From the NCBI GenBank assembly GCA_028713285.1, contig JAQTOP010000002.1:36427-100426 (forward strand): a DNA stretch of 64,000 nt, read 5' to 3'. The position numbers and the translations under genes were made by a program. This DNA is from Terrimicrobiaceae bacterium (GTDB taxonomy: Bacteria > Verrucomicrobiota > Verrucomicrobiia > Chthoniobacterales > JAATET01). Positions 62,324-64,000 of the stretch are shown piece after piece; position 1 is the stretch's first letter, and every line of letters begins with the position of its first letter. Below the pieces are notes generated by a model. It made no database searches. It saw only the letters and a list, made by a program, of their open reading frames with translations, and had not been told where the DNA came from.

Positions 62324-63667
62324 TCAGCGAGCGGCACCCGGCGCTGTCGGGATGGTCTCGGCGATGATGCGGTAGATGTCCGTGTTATCGAGGTAGCCAT
62401 GCACCTTGTCGCTGCCGGGACCGTCGCCGAGAAGCCACACGTCTCCGCCGGTGTGCATCGCGGCGCGCGCCGCCATGGCGGCTGGCTGCAGGTAATCGGG
62501 ATCGGAAGGCAGCCTGGGCTCCACGACCGTGCGCGGCGGCTGATTCGGCTCGGTGACGACGCGCTCGCGGACGTTCGCCTTCGCCTGGTCGAAGCCGGGG
62601 CCGGTTGCCCACGTGAGAATGCTGGCGGCATTGGTAATGGGGTTGCGCCCGAGCAATGTGTCGCCGCGCGTCGTCAGGGGCACAGGCGGCCCGTTGATTG
62701 CGAGGCCTCCGTTATTGTGGTCGGTCGTGGCGAGGATCAGAATGCGCGGCGGCAGCTCCCTGTGGAGCGCCTCGAGCATGGCATCGAGTTCGAGCACCTC
62801 GACGATGGCGCGCTTCGCATTCCCGAGATGGCACGCCTTGTCGGGCAGGGCCGCCTCGATCATCAGGAAGAAAGGGCGCTCCTTCGCTCGCAAGAAACGC
62901 ACCGCCTGCGTCGCGAGGTCCGCGAGCCGCAGCGAACGCAGGCCGTCGGCGTAATACGGAAATTCCACCGGGGAGAAAGTGCCCAGCACCGGCCGGTCGT
63001 CACCGCCCTTCGCGACATGATCCACGAACGGCTGCCACGCGTCGAATGCGGCGATCTTCGCGGCGGCGAGCTTCGCCTGCGTCGCGCGCACGACGGGCAA
63101 CTCGCCTGGCTCGTAGGAAATTCCGGATTTCCCGGAGAGATCGGCGACCCATTTCGCGCCGCCGCCGAGCAGGAGATCGGCGCGCGGGCCGAGCTGATCC
63201 ACCATTTTTGCGGCGATCAGCGCGTTCTCATCGCGGTTGCCGTGCTCGATGAGAAACGGCGCCTCGGTCGCGCCCGTGATCGAGTCGTCCGTGACGATGC
63301 CCGTGGACCATCCTGCCTTGCGGGCGAGATCGAGCAGGCTCGGCGGGCTGTCCTTCGAGCGTGCGTGCGCCATGCCGACGACGCGATCGTCGGCCTTGAT
63401 GCCGCGAGCCAGCGCGGTGGCCGCCGCCGCGGAATCGGTGACGACATCCGAGCCCGAGTAAGTGCGCACGATGGCAGTCTGCGGGAAGGATTCGAGCGCG
63501 AGATGTCCCTTCACGCCCCGCGCGTAAATGCGGGCGGCGGTGAGGAGCTCCTGCGAGGTTCCGTCGGAGATGACGAGCACGATGCCCGCGAGCGGCACCT
63601 CCTGCGCAGTCGCCGGGAAAGGGAGGAGCAGTGTGAGCAGGGCGCAGAATAAAAAGGGACGAGGCAT
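62324..63667 (-). CDS. Exported alkaline phosphatase
   Basis: From ATG 63667 the product is 447 aa with signal peptide MPRPFLFCALLTLLLPFPATA. Alkaline phosphatase landmarks: LVISDGTSQELLTAARIYA (first metal Asp), DVVTDSAAAATALARGIKADD (Ser nucleophile), FFLMIEAALPDKACHLGN (metal Glu, Asp and His; family form EGGRIDxxxH) and LILATTDHNNGGLAI (Asp-His). It hydrolyses phosphate monoesters in the periplasm. The nucleophile and third-site residues are kept while the EGG becomes EAA. The ORF-track start at 63802 overlaps dinB and is too long. Confidence 0.88.
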   Translation of the reverse strand: MPRPFLFCALLTLLLPFPATAQEVPLAGIVLVISDGTSQELLTAARIYARGVKGHLALESFPQTAIVRTYSGSDVVTDSAAAATALARGIKADDRVVGMAHARSKDSPPSLLDLARKAGWSTGIVTDDSITGATEAPFLIEHGNRDENALIAAKMVDQLGPRADLLLGGGAKWVADLSGKSGISYEPGELPVVRATQAKLAAAKIAAFDAWQPFVDHVAKGGDDRPVLGTFSPVEFPYYADGLRSLRLADLATQAVRFLRAKERPFFLMIEAALPDKACHLGNAKRAIVEVLELDAMLEALHRELPPRILILATTDHNNGGLAINGPPVPLTTRGDTLLGRNPITNAASILTWATGPGFDQAKANVRERVVTEPNQPPRTVVEPRLPSDPDYLQPAAMAARAAMHTGGDVWLLGDGPGSDKVHGYLDNTDIYRIIAETIPTAPGAAR

Positions 63668-63740
63668 CGCGGCAGTGGCGGACGAAGGACGTGTAAAGCG
63701 GCGGCGTGGGAATGACAAACCGATCGTGGTCGCGAATTTG

Positions 63741-64000
63741 TCACTTTGCGCCGGCGGCTGAATGCGCGCGCGATTTGAAATCGGAGGGAGGAGGATCGTC
63801 AAAGAGGTCCGGCTGCGCCTCCGCGTCGTCGGCGAATCGCACGCCGGTTCCGAGCAGGCGCACGGGCAGGCTGCGGCGTCCGTGGGCCGCGTCGAGCAAT
63901 TGCAGGAACACCGCGACCGTCGGCTCCGGGCACACGCATTCCCGCGTCGTGCGCGTGAAATCGGCGTATTTGATTTTCACGAACGCCTTCCGGATGCGGC
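63741..64000 (-). CDS. dinB: DNA polymerase IV, C-terminal fragment (5' end outside window)
   Basis: The frame enters from the right edge as RIRKAFVKIKYADFTRTTRECVC and ends with SLPVRLLGTGVRFADDAEAQPDLFDD and a short tail. This is the little-finger domain end of Y-family polymerases; QPDLFDD resembles the beta-clamp-binding QxxLF motif. The GTG at 63980 shown in the track is internal. The polymerase carries out translesion synthesis. The catalytic palm lies outside the window. Confidence 0.88.
   Translation of the reverse strand, partial: RIRKAFVKIKYADFTRTTRECVCPEPTVAVFLQLLDAAHGRRSLPVRLLGTGVRFADDAEAQPDLFDDPPPSDFKSRAHSAAGAK

Overview
The window is GC-rich, densely coded bacterial DNA. Several features together suggest a member of the Verrucomicrobiota (PVC group), though no marker gene here settles it. 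These are a PEP-CTERM exported protein, dispersed repeats whose translation reads GEAPAEP, long mannose-6-phosphate-isomerase-like and GH38 proteins beside AraC regulators, and the gene neighbourhoods. No rRNA, tRNA, CRISPR array, intact insertion sequence or prophage was recognised.

Layout. 1-3752: an AddB-like nuclease (cut by the window edge) and an AddA/UvrD-like helicase, overlapping by ATGA; the helicase ends before any nuclease domain. 3760-8584: a GT2 glycosyltransferase, a DUF1919 protein, an orphan sigma54 response regulator and a GT39-like membrane glycosyltransferase, pointing to cell-surface glycan work. 8581-15794: housekeeping genes xseB, dxs, a YqhA-like protein, glyQS, gpmA, two endonuclease/exonuclease/phosphatase-fold proteins including xthA, and a small membrane protein. 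15811-16374: a hairpin repeat and a frameshifted cupin gene. 16495-18615: sucCD.

18667-34137 is the main accessory region, a carbohydrate-utilisation locus. Two AraC regulators frame a same-strand run: a mannose-6-phosphate-isomerase-like protein, GH38 mannosidase, galactose-mutarotase-like protein, an unassigned TIM-barrel glycoside hydrolase, a second and very different GH38-like enzyme, a Gfo/Idh/MocA oxidoreductase and a secreted SGNH hydrolase. A phytanoyl-CoA-dioxygenase-family protein follows beyond the second regulator. The content suggests breakdown of a mannose-containing glycan, with no transporter visible.

34272-39588: a secreted unknown protein, a LysR regulator, mnmG, cdd, a small unknown and a lipoprotein-like msrA. 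39778-46737: the pyruvate dehydrogenase genes pdhA, pdhB and pdhC. The E3 gene (lpdA) lies 2.2 kb away, beyond an island of decayed toxin-antitoxin genes (MNT/HEPN, RelE-like, HicA-like) mixed with GEAPAEP-type palindromic repeats. 46769-49588: a phytase-esterase-like exported protein and an amino-acid-type ABC permease and ATPase. 49888-51334: a secreted unknown and an alpha/beta hydrolase.

51331-56179 (minus strand) is a tightly packed operon: nitroreductase, SPFH/prohibitin-like protein, LuxC-like acyl-CoA reductase, infA and long-chain acyl-CoA synthetase. A translation initiation factor among lipid genes is unusual. 56274-57314 is a PEP-CTERM zinc-protease-like protein. 57322-62108 is a MarR-regulated RND efflux operon. 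The window closes with an exported alkaline phosphatase and the C-terminal end of DNA polymerase IV (dinB).
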